Assembly (NCBI GenBank): GCA_028284665.1
Contig: JANQRG010000021.1
Coordinates: forward strand, 1 to 64,000
Length of the DNA stretch: 64,000 bases
Direction: 5' to 3'
DNA from: Croceivirga sp.
GTDB taxonomy: Bacteria > Bacteroidota > Bacteroidia > Flavobacteriales > Flavobacteriaceae
Shown piece after piece: positions 36,958 to 46,508 of the stretch. The translations under genes and the position numbers were made by a program. The notes under the pieces were generated by a model. The model was not told where the DNA came from, ran no database searches, and saw only the letters and a list, made by a program, of their open reading frames with translations. How positions within the stretch are numbered: position 1 is the stretch's first letter; the number at the start of each line of letters is the position of its first letter.

Positions 36958-38931
36958 TTATTTAACTTCTTCCTGCGGAGCATCTTCCAACGTTGTATTT
37001 TGTTCCTCGTCATCCGCTTTTTCAAATGGACGCTTCCCGAAAATCTTTTCTAAATCGTCTTTAAAAATAACCTCTTTCTCCAGTAACCTATCTGCAAGTT
37101 GTGTCAACTTATCCTTGTTGTTATCCAGGATCTCTATGGCTCTCTTATATTGCTCTTCAATTATTTTAGAAATTTCCTCATCAATTTTTTGTGCGGTCTC
37201 TTCACTATAAGGCTTAGTAAAACCATATTCACCCTGGCCTGAGGAATCGTAATAGGTAATATTGCCCAATTGATCGTTGAGACCGTAAATAGTAACCATT
37301 GCCCTGGCTTGTTTGGTAACTTTTTCCAGATCGCTAAGCGCACCGGTAGAAATCTTGTTAAATATTACTTTTTCTGCGGCTCTTCCCCCCATGGTGGCAC
37401 ACATCTCGTCTAACATCTGCTCCGGGCGAACGATCAAACGTTCTTCCGGGAGATACCAGGCAGCTCCCAGCGATTGTCCGCGGGGGACAATGGTTACCTT
37501 TACCAAAGGGGCGGCATGTTCTACCATCCAACTCACCGTTGCATGGCCGGCTTCGTGAAATGCGATGGTCTTTTTCTCCTCGGGAGTAATGATCTTGTTC
37601 TTTTTCTCCAAGCCTCCGATAATTCGGTCTACCGCATCCAGAAAGTCCTGTTTGGTTACTGCCTTACGTTCTTTGCGTGCTGCGATCAGTGCAGCTTCGT
37701 TACAGACATTAGCAATATCGGCTCCTGAAAACCCGGGGGTTTGTCTTGCTAAAAAGTCTAAATCAAGGGTTTCAGCTGTTTTAATAGGCCTGAGGTGTAC
37801 ATCAAATATTTCCTTACGTTCACGAATATCTGGGAGGTCCACATAGATTTGACGGTCAAATCGTCCGGCTCGCATCAAAGCTTTATCCAGCACATCTGCC
37901 CGGTTAGTGGCTGCCAGAACGATAACGTTTGTGTTGGTGCCAAAACCATCCATTTCCGTGAGTAATTGGTTAAGTGTATTTTCACGTTCATCATTAGAAC
38001 CTGTAAAATTATTTTTGCCACGCGCTCTTCCGATGGCATCAATTTCGTCTATGAAAATTATGGCGGGAGATTTATCCTTGGCCTGTTTGAAGAGGTCTCG
38101 TACCCTGGAAGCACCTACCCCAACGAACATCTCCACAAAATCGGAACCGGAAAGTGAAAAGAAAGGGACCTTAGCTTCACCGGCGACAGCCTTGGCTAGA
38201 AGGGTTTTTCCAGTTCCCGGAGGTCCTACCAAAAGGGCTCCTTTCGGTATTTTTCCTCCTAAGGAAGTGTATTTGTCCGGATTTTTAAGGAACTCTACAA
38301 TTTCCTGAACTTCTTCCTTGGCACCTTCTAAACCGGCAACATCTTTAAACGAAGTACGGGTATCTGTCTTTTCATCAAAAAGGCGTGCTTTGGATTTTCC
38401 AATGTTGAAAATCTGCCCTCCGGCGCCACCTCCGGCACCACCAGACATCCTCCGCATGAGATAGATCCAGATGCCGATAAGCAAAATAAAAGGCAGCAGA
38501 GAAAGTAGCAAGTCGCCAAGAACGTTGTTTTCCGTATCGAATTCTACAATGGTATCCAGATTATTCTCCTTTTTGATCTCCGTAATCTCATTTTGAAAGA
38601 TCTGTAAGTCGCCGTAATCCAGCACGTACTGGGGAACCAATCCGGTTGTTGGGAGCATAGGCTTGTCCGCAACCCCTTTATGTACGTCTTTGTTTAAAGC
38701 TTCATCAGTGAGGAAGACCTTTGCACGACGGGCGTTGGTAATAATAACGATCTTGGATATATCACCGTTTCTTAAAAACTCCTGCAGCTCTGAGGTAGTT
38801 GTTTTTTCCGTATTGGAAAAGGTAGCGCTACCAAAAAACTGGAACCCTAAAATAAGGGCGATGATGACGCCATAAATCCACCAAGAACTGAATCTGGGCT
38901 TTTTAGGTGTATTTGAATTTTCTTTAGCCAT
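36958..38931 (-). CDS. ftsH: ATP-dependent zinc metalloprotease FtsH
   Basis: This 657-residue membrane AAA+ protease degrades misfolded membrane proteins and short-lived regulators. It has two N-terminal membrane helices (~15-33 and ~137-155) and a Gly-rich linker. Walker A is [13 protein letters not shown] (~235), Walker B is [12 protein letters not shown], and the SRH contains [20 protein letters not shown]. The zinc site HEAGH lies at ~456-460, with the third ligand in [10 protein letters not shown] further on. The C-terminal tail is acidic. It lies 3 bp after rsfS and is co-transcribed with it. Confidence 0.97.
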   Translation of the reverse strand: MAKENSNTPKKPRFSSWWIYGVIIALILGFQFFGSATFSNTEKTTTSELQEFLRNGDISKIVIITNARRAKVFLTDEALNKDVHKGVADKPMLPTTGLVPQYVLDYGDLQIFQNEITEIKKENNLDTIVEFDTENNVLGDLLLSLLPFILLIGIWIYLMRRMSGGAGGGAGGQIFNIGKSKARLFDEKTDTRTSFKDVAGLEGAKEEVQEIVEFLKNPDKYTSLGGKIPKGALLVGPPGTGKTLLAKAVAGEAKVPFFSLSGSDFVEMFVGVGASRVRDLFKQAKDKSPAIIFIDEIDAIGRARGKNNFTGSNDERENTLNQLLTEMDGFGTNTNVIVLAATNRADVLDKALMRAGRFDRQIYVDLPDIRERKEIFDVHLRPIKTAETLDLDFLARQTPGFSGADIANVCNEAALIAARKERKAVTKQDFLDAVDRIIGGLEKKNKIITPEEKKTIAFHEAGHATVSWMVEHAAPLVKVTIVPRGQSLGAAWYLPEERLIVRPEQMLDEMCATMGGRAAEKVIFNKISTGALSDLEKVTKQARAMVTIYGLNDQLGNITYYDSSGQGEYGFTKPYSEETAQKIDEEISKIIEEQYKRAIEILDNNKDKLTQLADRLLEKEVIFKDDLEKIFGKRPFEKADDEEQNTTLEDAPQEEVK

Positions 38932-38934
38932 TTT

Positions 38935-39312
38935 TTAATGATTGTAATCACTCTCCACCAAAGTGACTTTGGCATCTCCCCAAAGTCCCTCAATATCATA
39001 AAATTCTCGTATATGCTTTTGGAAAACGTGAACTACTACGTTAACATAATCCATTAAAACCCATTCGGCGTTATCTGCACCTTCAATATGCCATGGTTTA
39101 TCTTTACTGGATTTGCTTACTGTCTTTTGAATGGAAGAGACTATGGCGTTAACGTGGGTGTTGGAAGTTCCATTGCATATTACAAAATAGTCGCAGACTG
39201 TGTTTTCTATTTCTCTAAGATCTAGAAGGTTGATATCTAATCCTTTTACTTCTTCTATCCCTTCAATTACTAAAGCTATTAGATCATCTGCACTAACTTT
39301 GGTTTTCTGCAT
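38935..39312 (-). CDS. rsfS: Ribosomal silencing factor RsfS
   Basis: This 125-residue member of the RsfS/Iojap family binds uL14 on the 50S subunit and blocks subunit joining under starvation. Recognised by ENTVCDYFVICNGTSNTHVN, then KPWHIEG and EWVLMDYVNVVVHVF. It is the first gene of the run rsfS-ftsH-LUD-cdsA-psd-ACBP. A -7-like box on the minus strand, TAACTTTG (forward 39332-39339), lies 20 bp before its ATG. Confidence 0.95.
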   Translation of the reverse strand: MQKTKVSADDLIALVIEGIEEVKGLDINLLDLREIENTVCDYFVICNGTSNTHVNAIVSSIQKTVSKSSKDKPWHIEGADNAEWVLMDYVNVVVHVFQKHIREFYDIEGLWGDAKVTLVESDYNH

Positions 39313-39351
39313 TCAAAAATTTTAGTTTCTACAAAGTTATTACTTTTTTGT

Positions 39352-39382
39352 TTTGCTCTATCGCGTTTTTAACATAACCTTG
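39352..39382 (+). promoter_or_regulatory. Promoter for birA
   Basis: TTTG (39352-39355), a 19-bp spacer and TAACCTTG (39375-39382) match the Bacteroidota consensus with one mismatch. Transcription should start near 39389, about 16 nt before the ATG at 39405. Confidence 0.6.
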
Positions 39383-39404
39383 AAGGGCACAACACTTGAA
39401 CAAT

Positions 39405-40136
39405 ATGAGAATTATCAAACTTGATGCCACGGAATCTACGAACCACTATTTGAAAGAATTAGTGGCTAAAAATGCATTAGTAGATTTTACGGTTATAACC
39501 TGTAAACATCAGAAAAAGGGAAAAGGACAGCGCGGAAATACCTGGAGTTCGGAAAGAGGTAAAAATCTCACAGTGAGCGTGTTAAAACACTTTTTAGGCT
39601 TTGACATGGCAAAGATTTTTTACCTGAATTTAGCGGTGTCCCTTGCCATTTTGCGCGCCTTAGAGGGATTGGCAGTTCCCGGTCTGAAAGTGAAATGGCC
39701 AAACGACATAATGTCAGGAAATAAGAAAATATGTGGAATTTTGGTAGAAACTGTGCTAAAAGGGGGGCGATTAAAATATGGTATTCTTGGATTTGGGTTG
39801 AATGTTAACCAAATTGAGTTTGAAAATCTTACCCAAGCGGCTTCCTTAAAGAATATCACCGGAAAGCACTATGATCTTGATGGGGTGCTACAACTGGTGT
39901 TATCCCAGTTACAGCTTCATTTGGAGGATATCGAGGAGCATGAGGATAAATTACACCTGGAATACGAAAGGGCGCTTTTTAAAAAAGGTACTCCTTCTTT
40001 ATTTATTCGTGCTGATACTAATAAACGCTTTAAGGGAACTATTTCCGGGATTTCTTCTGAAGGCAAATTGTTGGTAGTCCATGAAGACGGCACCAAATTA
40101 TCCTTCTACAACAAGGAAGTACAACTGATTTATTGA
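39405..40136 (+). CDS. birA: Biotin--[acetyl-CoA-carboxylase] ligase
   Basis: This 243-residue monofunctional biotin protein ligase makes biotinyl-5'-AMP and biotinylates carboxyl-carrier proteins. The signature is DATESTNHYL (7-16), KKGKGQRGNTWSSERGKNL (37-55) and VKWPND (96-101), followed by KKICGILVE. It has no N-terminal HTH domain, so it is not a biotin repressor. ATG 39405 is preferred over the TTG at 39396. It converges with the SRPBCC gene, overlapping by 7 bp. Confidence 0.95.
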   Translation: MRIIKLDATESTNHYLKELVAKNALVDFTVITCKHQKKGKGQRGNTWSSERGKNLTVSVLKHFLGFDMAKIFYLNLAVSLAILRALEGLAVPGLKVKWPNDIMSGNKKICGILVETVLKGGRLKYGILGFGLNVNQIEFENLTQAASLKNITGKHYDLDGVLQLVLSQLQLHLEDIEEHEDKLHLEYERALFKKGTPSLFIRADTNKRFKGTISGISSEGKLLVVHEDGTKLSFYNKEVQLIY

Positions 40137-40528
40137 CCAATCACGGTTAAATTATTGGAAAGCGTGTTGATAAAATTAGTAATTGGCCCTTTGATCATCA
40201 TGGCCATCATCGCGTTGAATTCACCTTGAAAGCTCAGTTGAACCTCACTGTTGGTAGGGGTAATCTCCGCAATATCACATGTGAGGGAAAATGAAAGCTT
40301 TTTGCTGGCAGCTCCCAGTATTACTTTGCGATACGGAAATTCTTCTTCTTTACGCAAGACGATCTCTGGCATTCCGCTCAACGCAAATCTGAAGGTTTTT
40401 TCATCCAACACCTCAAACTTCTGTATGTTTTCTGGCATCAGCTTTTCGAAGTTTTTAATGTCGGACAGGAAATCAAAAACTTCTTTGTCGCTTTTATTAA
40501 CCGTCTTTTTAGTTGTTTCAATATGCAT
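40130..40528 (-). CDS. SRPBCC-fold (polyketide cyclase/START-like) protein
   Basis: This 132-residue protein appears to be a helix-grip ligand-binding domain (KSDKEVFDFLSDIKNFEKLMP at the N-terminus, C-terminal helix FINTLSNNLTVIG). It starts 3 bp after pyrE ends and is co-transcribed with it. Its ligand and function are unknown. Confidence 0.8.
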   Translation of the reverse strand: MHIETTKKTVNKSDKEVFDFLSDIKNFEKLMPENIQKFEVLDEKTFRFALSGMPEIVLRKEEEFPYRKVILGAASKKLSFSLTCDIAEITPTNSEVQLSFQGEFNAMMAMMIKGPITNFINTLSNNLTVIGQ

Positions 40529-40531
40529 AGC

Positions 40532-41173
40532 TTATGGTTTCCATTGGTCCGGGGCGTTTTTCCAGGCCAATAGGGTTTGTAACTGTTCTTCTCTAAGATA
40601 ATCGATAGCAGCAGCCTGATTGATCAAGTAAGTATAATCACTCAAAGTATTCAACGCCACAGCATCTTTTGTGAAATTCTCCCTGGCAATGTCAAATCCA
40701 TAAGTAAAGATTGCCATCATACCCATAACCCGGGCACCTGCCGTTTTTAGGGCGGTTACGGCGTTAAGACTACTTTTTCCCGTGCTGATCAAATCTTCAA
40801 CAACGACTACGGTCTTGCCAGGCTCTAAAAACCCTTCTATCTGGTTCTTTCTACCATGTGATTTTGGCTCCGGGCGCACATAAATAAAGGGTAACTGCAT
40901 AATATCTGCCACAAGCATTCCTATCCCAATTGCACCAGTTGCTACGCCGGCGATAACATCAGGAGTACCATAAAGGTGTTGGATCTGCCGCGCCATCTCT
41001 GCCTTAACATAATTTCTGATGTCAGGAAAGGAAAGTAGTATTCTGTTATCACAGTAAATGGGGGATTTCCAACCGGAAGCCCAGGTAAAAGGACTTTCAG
41101 GACTCAACTTAATTGCATTAATTTGCAGCAACAGTTCTGCTGTTTTTTTAGCGCTATCCTTGTCTAAAATCAT
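40532..41173 (-). CDS. pyrE: Orotate phosphoribosyltransferase
   Basis: This 213-residue enzyme forms orotidine-5'-monophosphate from orotate and PRPP in pyrimidine synthesis. The PRPP-binding motif is VVVVEDLISTGKSSL, with FIYVRPEPKSHGRKNQIEG providing catalytic Lys/Arg residues and FTWASGWKSPIYCDNR near the N-terminus. The start is ATG 41173; the frame continues upstream through the Nudix gene on the other strand, which is not coding. A minus-strand -7-like box TACATTTG (41185-41178) lies directly before it. Confidence 0.95.
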   Translation of the reverse strand: MILDKDSAKKTAELLLQINAIKLSPESPFTWASGWKSPIYCDNRILLSFPDIRNYVKAEMARQIQHLYGTPDVIAGVATGAIGIGMLVADIMQLPFIYVRPEPKSHGRKNQIEGFLEPGKTVVVVEDLISTGKSSLNAVTALKTAGARVMGMMAIFTYGFDIARENFTKDAVALNTLSDYTYLINQAAAIDYLREEQLQTLLAWKNAPDQWKP

Positions 41174-41180
41174 TGCGCAA

Positions 41181-41777
41181 ATGTATAAAGTTTTTGTAAA
41201 CGAGTTGCCACTAATACTTACCAACCAACCCTTGCACAACGATAATGGCAATGTGTTTGCGCTGGACACCGATTCGATTCATTATGCGATAACCTCGCTG
41301 TACAAGAAACGTTTGGAAGAGGCCTTTATCTTCGAGCCGGGTAATGACATCCTGGAAAAGTTTGCCAGTAAGATCCCTATGGTTCTGGCGGCAGGAGGAT
41401 TAGTGAAGAATAAGAAAGGAAAGGTGCTATTTATCTTTCGGCAAGGGAAATGGGATTTACCAAAAGGGAAATTGGATAAAGGAGAATCTATAGAAGCGGC
41501 AGCGATACGGGAAGTAGAAGAAGAAACAGGAGTTCAAAATATCCAGGTTAAGCGATTTTTACAGACTACCTACCATATTTTCAGAAATAATGGTCAGTAT
41601 CGACTTAAAAAAGTCTATTGGTTTGAAATGTTCACGGACTATAAAGGGAAATTGATCGCACAAGAGGATGAAGGAATTACCGAAGTTAAGTGGAAAGGAC
41701 CCAAAAAGGTGGAGAAAGCGCTTAGAGAATCCTACAAGAATATCCGTATTCTTTTTGAGGAAAACCTAGTCTTTTAA
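41181..41777 (+). CDS. Nudix hydrolase
   Basis: This 198-residue protein has the complete Nudix box, beginning at GKLDKGESIEAAAIREVEEE and ending ETGV. RQGKWDLPKGK precedes it. An N-terminal extension of ~65 residues comes before the Nudix domain. The substrate is probably a nucleoside diphosphate derivative such as NDP-sugar or Ap(n)A. It starts at ATG 41181, divergent from pyrE with only 7 bp between the two start codons, so its promoter must lie inside pyrE. It overlaps the M14 peptidase gene by 12 bp at the 3' end. Confidence 0.92.
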   Translation: MYKVFVNELPLILTNQPLHNDNGNVFALDTDSIHYAITSLYKKRLEEAFIFEPGNDILEKFASKIPMVLAAGGLVKNKKGKVLFIFRQGKWDLPKGKLDKGESIEAAAIREVEEETGVQNIQVKRFLQTTYHIFRNNGQYRLKKVYWFEMFTDYKGKLIAQEDEGITEVKWKGPKKVEKALRESYKNIRILFEENLVF

Positions 41778-43547
41778 AAGTTGTTCTGTGGCACTTCCTT
41801 TCAAAATACGATAGACAGGATACTGCATATGAGCTTCCTCGTAATATTTTGAATGCTGGAAAATCCAGTTCAATTGCGCATACCAGTTTTGAGCAAATGC
41901 AGTATCAACCGCCTTTTTGCGTTCAAAACTATCTCGTACTGTAATGTTTTTAGCCAGAATCTGTGAGGCCAGGTCCTCGAATACATAGGGAGAAAACCCT
42001 TCTTTACGTTGCAAAACGGAATCAAAGAAATTCCAGTTGAAAAACGAATCCACTGCCTCGGGTTCCATGACTTCCAGCAGATAACGGAGGCCGCGTTGTT
42101 GTGTAGGTATTACAAAATCTCCTTTGTGGAATTGGATATTCTTAATTGATGCCGCTACTTTAGTATCATAGTGTGGATAGTGACCTTCATAAGGATTTTT
42201 GTACGTTTTATAGTCAGCAATGCGGTAGGCTTCAACCTCCAGAATGGTGTCTTTATCCAGTTCAAAAAAACTGATCTCATTTGCAATTAATCGCTCCATA
42301 ACATTCTGCCAACCGCGTTTTATGAGGTAGGCAGACGGCATGGTTACTGCGTCTACCCCTTTAAACTGATTGCTGTACGATACCATTTTCTCAAAAGGTT
42401 TTTTTTCATCATACTTTAATCGGGGAAGCCCAGTAATCGCACTTATAACGGTGTCTGCCTGATACCCTTTGAACGCAATGGTTGTGGTCTGCGTAGTGTC
42501 CACAACCCAATGAGTAGGGTAGGAGGTCAATGCTAAATTTTTTTCAAAAGTTTGCTGTCGTAACTGCCTTATTTTTTCAAAGTCACCATCTACAATGCCC
42601 ATCATTTCCAACAGAAAGGCGTACGTGCCTTTTACACGTTGCTCATAGGGCTTAAGCATATGGGTTTCCAGCATTACCCCAAACGTATTCCACAGTGTAG
42701 TGTACCCTGTAGAATATCTGGGGTGATCCATGAATTGTGTAAATCCGGTTTCCGGTGGCCGATTAAATACATTCACATACGGTGTTATGTCCCAATCCGA
42801 TGCTTTCAAACGTTTTTCCACCTTTGGAATAATTTCATTAAATAAGTAGTCACCCATAGCACCTCCCAGCCTGTTGTGTTGGGTAAACAAATGTGTCAAG
42901 GTATACTGGTAATTCGCACCATTGCTTACGTGATTGTCTATGAAAACATCCGGCTGTGTTAAATGAAATATGGAGGCAAAGGTTTTGGTGTTTTTGGTAT
43001 CCATTTTAACAAAATCCCTGTTGAGGTCATAGTTTTTGGCATTTCCCCGAAACCCATAGGCAATCGGACCGTTTTGATTGACCCTGGTGGTGGTATTTCT
43101 ATTGAGCATACCTCCAACATTATACACTGGCACGGTAGTGATCACGACGTTTTTAGGAAATGCCACGGAGTTTTCCGCCAGATCCCGAAATAATAACATG
43201 GTGGCGTCAATACCATCACTCTCTCCGGGGTGTATGCCGTTGTTTATTAATAGTACAGCTTTCTCTTCCCGTATTTTTTGAAAGTTGAAATTCCCATCCG
43301 GGTTGTAGGTTACTAAATGTAGCGGATGACCGCTATCGGTCTCTCCAATGGTCTGTACATTGATTTCCGGAAATTCCTTTGCCAAGGATAGATAAAAGTC
43401 TATTACCTCTTGGTAGGTGGCGGTTTCGGTTCCCTCTGAACGTTCAAAAGGGGTAATAAAATTACTTTGGTCCTGTTCAGTATACTCTTTACAGCCCAAT
43501 AGCACGAAGCACCCCAGAAGGAGTATGGTTAAAAATTGATAACGCAT
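41766..43547 (-). CDS. M14-family zinc carboxypeptidase-like lipoprotein
   Basis: This 593-residue outer-envelope lipoprotein has the lipobox VLLGC with Cys19. The peptidase M14 domain occupies ~45-340. Its zinc ligands are visible as HPGES (His and Glu at ~105-108) and a later His in FIDNHVSNGANYQYTLT. RGNAKNYDLNRDF contributes the substrate-carboxylate and tetrahedral-intermediate residues. The C-terminal ~250 residues are a poorly characterised extension. It probably degrades peptides at the cell surface. Confidence 0.88.
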   Translation of the reverse strand: MRYQFLTILLLGCFVLLGCKEYTEQDQSNFITPFERSEGTETATYQEVIDFYLSLAKEFPEINVQTIGETDSGHPLHLVTYNPDGNFNFQKIREEKAVLLINNGIHPGESDGIDATMLLFRDLAENSVAFPKNVVITTVPVYNVGGMLNRNTTTRVNQNGPIAYGFRGNAKNYDLNRDFVKMDTKNTKTFASIFHLTQPDVFIDNHVSNGANYQYTLTHLFTQHNRLGGAMGDYLFNEIIPKVEKRLKASDWDITPYVNVFNRPPETGFTQFMDHPRYSTGYTTLWNTFGVMLETHMLKPYEQRVKGTYAFLLEMMGIVDGDFEKIRQLRQQTFEKNLALTSYPTHWVVDTTQTTTIAFKGYQADTVISAITGLPRLKYDEKKPFEKMVSYSNQFKGVDAVTMPSAYLIKRGWQNVMERLIANEISFFELDKDTILEVEAYRIADYKTYKNPYEGHYPHYDTKVAASIKNIQFHKGDFVIPTQQRGLRYLLEVMEPEAVDSFFNWNFFDSVLQRKEGFSPYVFEDLASQILAKNITVRDSFERKKAVDTAFAQNWYAQLNWIFQHSKYYEEAHMQYPVYRILKGSATEQLLKD

Positions 43548-43593
43548 TTTCCAGCCCCTTAGACAATTCGGATCAAAATTAGGAAAACTCTGA

Positions 43594-43995
43594 TTAGGAA
43601 GCCACTTGCAGATCTACCAGGTCCAATTCATAGATTGGCTTGGTGATAAAATCAATACGATGTTGCGCATCTTTGACATAGGATTTCCATTTCTCCCGAT
43701 CACGAATGTCTATGGAAGAGGTGATGATTTTGATAGTAACCGTTGAAGTATTGGGAAGCTTAAGAAATTCGTCAAGAAAGGCCCATCCATCCATTATGGG
43801 CATATTGATATCCAAAAAGATGAGTTCAGGGAGGGGTTTATTCTGCTTTTGTAAGCGCGTAAGGGCGTCCAAAGCGGTTTTACCATTTTCAAACTCATGG
43901 ATGACCAAGTCTTTATAAAGCTTGTCCAATAATTTTCGCAGCCCAAAAATGGTTATGCTATCATCGTCTATAATATAAACAGATCTAATTTTCAT
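43594..43995 (-). CDS. Single-domain response regulator
   Basis: This 133-residue stand-alone receiver domain has YIIDDDSITIFGLRK with the acidic pocket, the phospho-Asp in LIFLDINMPIMDGWAF, and Lys in FITKPI. It has no output domain. The start was set at ATG 43995 (MKIRSVYII), which overlaps the histidine kinase gene stop by 11 bp. It is clearly the partner of that kinase and likely acts by protein contact or in a phosphorelay. Confidence 0.92.
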   Translation of the reverse strand: MKIRSVYIIDDDSITIFGLRKLLDKLYKDLVIHEFENGKTALDALTRLQKQNKPLPELIFLDINMPIMDGWAFLDEFLKLPNTSTVTIKIITSSIDIRDREKWKSYVKDAQHRIDFITKPIYELDLVDLQVAS

Positions 43996-45832
43996 CTTTA
44001 AAGTATACGCTAAAGGTTGATCCACGGTTTACCTCGCTACATACCATAATATTGCCGCCCATTGCCTCAATTTGATTTTTAGTGATGTAGAGTCCAATTC
44101 CCCTGGCATCTTTGTTGTTATGAAAGGTTTTATACATTCCAAAGAGCCTATTGCCGTATTTGCCCATATCAATTCCCAGTCCGTTGTCTTTAATGTTAAA
44201 AACAATATGTTCCTTTTGTTTACGGGTACTTAATGTAATTTCCGGGATTCTTTCCGGATGTTTATACTTTACTGCATTGGTTAGTAAATTGAGTAGAATG
44301 CTCTCAAGGTAGGCCGGTACTGCCTTCAAGTAAACTTTATCCGAGATTTGATTGTCAATTTTAGCCTGATGCTTCCTAAGGAAGGCTGCTAAACTCTCTT
44401 GTACTTTAGTGATCTCCTGGTTAAGATTAAGTGATTTCTTCTCCAAATTTACGTTGGTACTTATGGCTACAACCTCGTTTAAATTTTCCAGGGTTTGCGT
44501 CAGGTTTTCCGATGCTTTACCTAGCATCCCGAGGATGCGTTCTTTTTCATTTTCTTCCTTTTCCTTGATCAGAAAATCCAATAGCATGGAGAAATTTGCT
44601 GTGTGTGACCTGAGATTGTGAGATACGATGTGGGCAAAGTTGATCAGTTTTTTATTTTGTATTGCGGTTACATTGATCAAATCTCTGAGTTGATCTTCCT
44701 TTTGGATGATTTCTGAAATATCCATACTTATACCAATAATACCTTTGCTCTCACCTTCCAGCGTAAGCCAAGGGATCTTGGAAGTGAGAAAAGCGGTAGT
44801 AGCCCCATTTTTCTTTACGTTAACGGTACGTTTACCCAATATTGATTTCTTCGTTTTCATCACTTGCAGGTCCTCATCTCTGGAGATCTGAGCGATGTCT
44901 TTTTCATAAAGGTCAAAATCCGATTTTCCCAGTAATTTTGAGGGGTCATCCACACCTACGTACTCACATTCCGCTTTGTTGACCAGAATTTTACGGGAAT
45001 CTGTATCCTTGATAAAAACGTTTAAAGGAAGATTATCAATTAAAGTACGGAGAAGTCGTTCGCTTTCTTTTGTTTTGGTTTCCTGAGTAACCTGTTCGCT
45101 CACATCCTGCAGGGTTCCAAGGAGTCGGGTGATCTGTCCATTTTTGTATAGCGGCTTTCCTGCCGCGATAACCCACTTTTCGTTTCCCTTTGCGCTAACG
45201 AATTGCAATTTTTTATTCCAGGGTGTCCCACGATGTAACCCATTATGGACCAACATAGCAATGGTATTCCTGGAGTGGCCTTGTTTGTAGAAGTTTATGG
45301 CAGTGTCCACTTGTGGTTCGTAGTCCGAAGGAACTTCATGAATTCTCCTTGTCATTTCGGACCAGGTAAGGCGGTCCTTTGCAACGTGATATTCCCAAAT
45401 ACCTACTTTTGTAATCTCTGATTGCTCTTTCAAAAGACTTTCCAGTTTCTCGTATTTTGCCTCTTGTTCAAGCTGTCCGCCAATATCCTCTAGACTTGTG
45501 ATTGCTCCAATAATGTTTTCGGCTTCATCGTACCACGGAAGTGCGGTCCATTTTGACCATAGCTCTTTACCGGATTTGTCCGTGGAATAATGCACACCAA
45601 ATTCCCTGCTGCCTTTAAAGCATTTGCGTAGTTGTTGCTCCCAGAGAGCATCTTCTTTATTATTCCAAAGGTGTAAAAGATTACTTTCTCTAGCTTCATG
45701 CATGGTGGTTTCAAAATATTCCAACCACGCCTTTGAGGCCGCGACCAGTTTAAACTTTTTGTTGATAAATGCCACGGGATGTGGTAGTTGTTTGACCAAA
45801 TAGTCAATAGAATGAATTCCGATAGCTTTCAA
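43985..45832 (-). CDS. Cytoplasmic PAS-domain sensor histidine kinase
   Basis: This 615-residue soluble kinase has three PAS domains at approximately 10-125, 145-255 and 265-385. They are recognised by KLVAASKAWLEYFETT, GIWEYHVAKDRLTWSEMTRR and FIKDTDSRKILVNKAECEYV. The His box is IVSHNLRSHTANFSML (~420). The HATPase has N box NLLTNAVKY and G boxes DNGLGIDMG and ARGIGLYI. There is no membrane helix or signal peptide, so it senses an intracellular cue. A minus-strand -7-like TATATTTG (forward 45875-45882) lies 42 bp upstream. Confidence 0.9.
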   Translation of the reverse strand: MKAIGIHSIDYLVKQLPHPVAFINKKFKLVAASKAWLEYFETTMHEARESNLLHLWNNKEDALWEQQLRKCFKGSREFGVHYSTDKSGKELWSKWTALPWYDEAENIIGAITSLEDIGGQLEQEAKYEKLESLLKEQSEITKVGIWEYHVAKDRLTWSEMTRRIHEVPSDYEPQVDTAINFYKQGHSRNTIAMLVHNGLHRGTPWNKKLQFVSAKGNEKWVIAAGKPLYKNGQITRLLGTLQDVSEQVTQETKTKESERLLRTLIDNLPLNVFIKDTDSRKILVNKAECEYVGVDDPSKLLGKSDFDLYEKDIAQISRDEDLQVMKTKKSILGKRTVNVKKNGATTAFLTSKIPWLTLEGESKGIIGISMDISEIIQKEDQLRDLINVTAIQNKKLINFAHIVSHNLRSHTANFSMLLDFLIKEKEENEKERILGMLGKASENLTQTLENLNEVVAISTNVNLEKKSLNLNQEITKVQESLAAFLRKHQAKIDNQISDKVYLKAVPAYLESILLNLLTNAVKYKHPERIPEITLSTRKQKEHIVFNIKDNGLGIDMGKYGNRLFGMYKTFHNNKDARGIGLYITKNQIEAMGGNIMVCSEVNRGSTFSVYFKDEN

Positions 45833-45987
45833 AAAATGTAGGTTTAAAAATGGGAAAAATTAAGTAATTTCTTACAAATATATACACCTATAACTACAAA
45901 GTAGACGTTATGTTGTGTATTCTCCAAAAGATGTGGTATGGGCTATTTACTCCCCAATTGCTTCTGCTAAGGGGCTTTTTTCCTCAT

Positions 45988-46467
45988 TTAAGACGTGGTT
46001 TGCCTGCGTTGATCTGTCACCACCACGGTATCCGGAACCAATCCTGTGTAGTCGCCGCCATTGCGGATCACATCCCGGACAATTGAAGAACTTATGTACG
46101 ATTTTCCCGAAGAGGTTAATAGAAAGACCGTTTCAATTTCAGATAGTTTTCTATTGGTATGTGCTATTGCTTTTTCGAATTCAAAATCGCCAGGGTTTCG
46201 CAAACCGCGAAGAATAAAATTGGCATTTATTTCTTTACAGAAATGTACTGTAAGCCCTTCATATGTCAATACCCGGACCTTAGACTCATTCTTAAAAGCT
46301 CCTTCAATGAAGTGTTTGCGCTCCTCCAGGGAAAACATATATTTTTTCTCCGCATTGATCCCTATGGCAATAACCAATTCGTCAAAAAGTGTTATTCCTC
46401 TTTTAATAATATCGAAATGACCAAGAGTAAGCGGATCAAAAGAACCTGGGAAAACTGCTCGCCTCAT
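45988..46467 (-). CDS. coaD: Phosphopantetheine adenylyltransferase
   Basis: This 159-residue enzyme catalyses the penultimate step of coenzyme A synthesis. The nucleotidyltransferase motif is FPGSFDPLTLGHFDII (T/HxGH) at 6-21, followed by RGLRNPGDFEFEKAIAH and SYISSSIVRDVIRNGGD. Length is normal. It lies 41 bp after ddl on the same strand and is probably co-transcribed with it. Confidence 0.96.
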   Translation of the reverse strand: MRRAVFPGSFDPLTLGHFDIIKRGITLFDELVIAIGINAEKKYMFSLEERKHFIEGAFKNESKVRVLTYEGLTVHFCKEINANFILRGLRNPGDFEFEKAIAHTNRKLSEIETVFLLTSSGKSYISSSIVRDVIRNGGDYTGLVPDTVVVTDQRRQTTS

Positions 46468-46508
46468 ATTTTTAATGTGGTATTCGTTTAAAAATACGTA
46501 TTAAATCG

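Noticed and set aside
45833..45987. Possible small gene or terminator between the PAS kinase and coaD
   Set aside because: No frame with start context and no stem longer than four pairs before the T-run; only a -7-like box for the kinase was retained.
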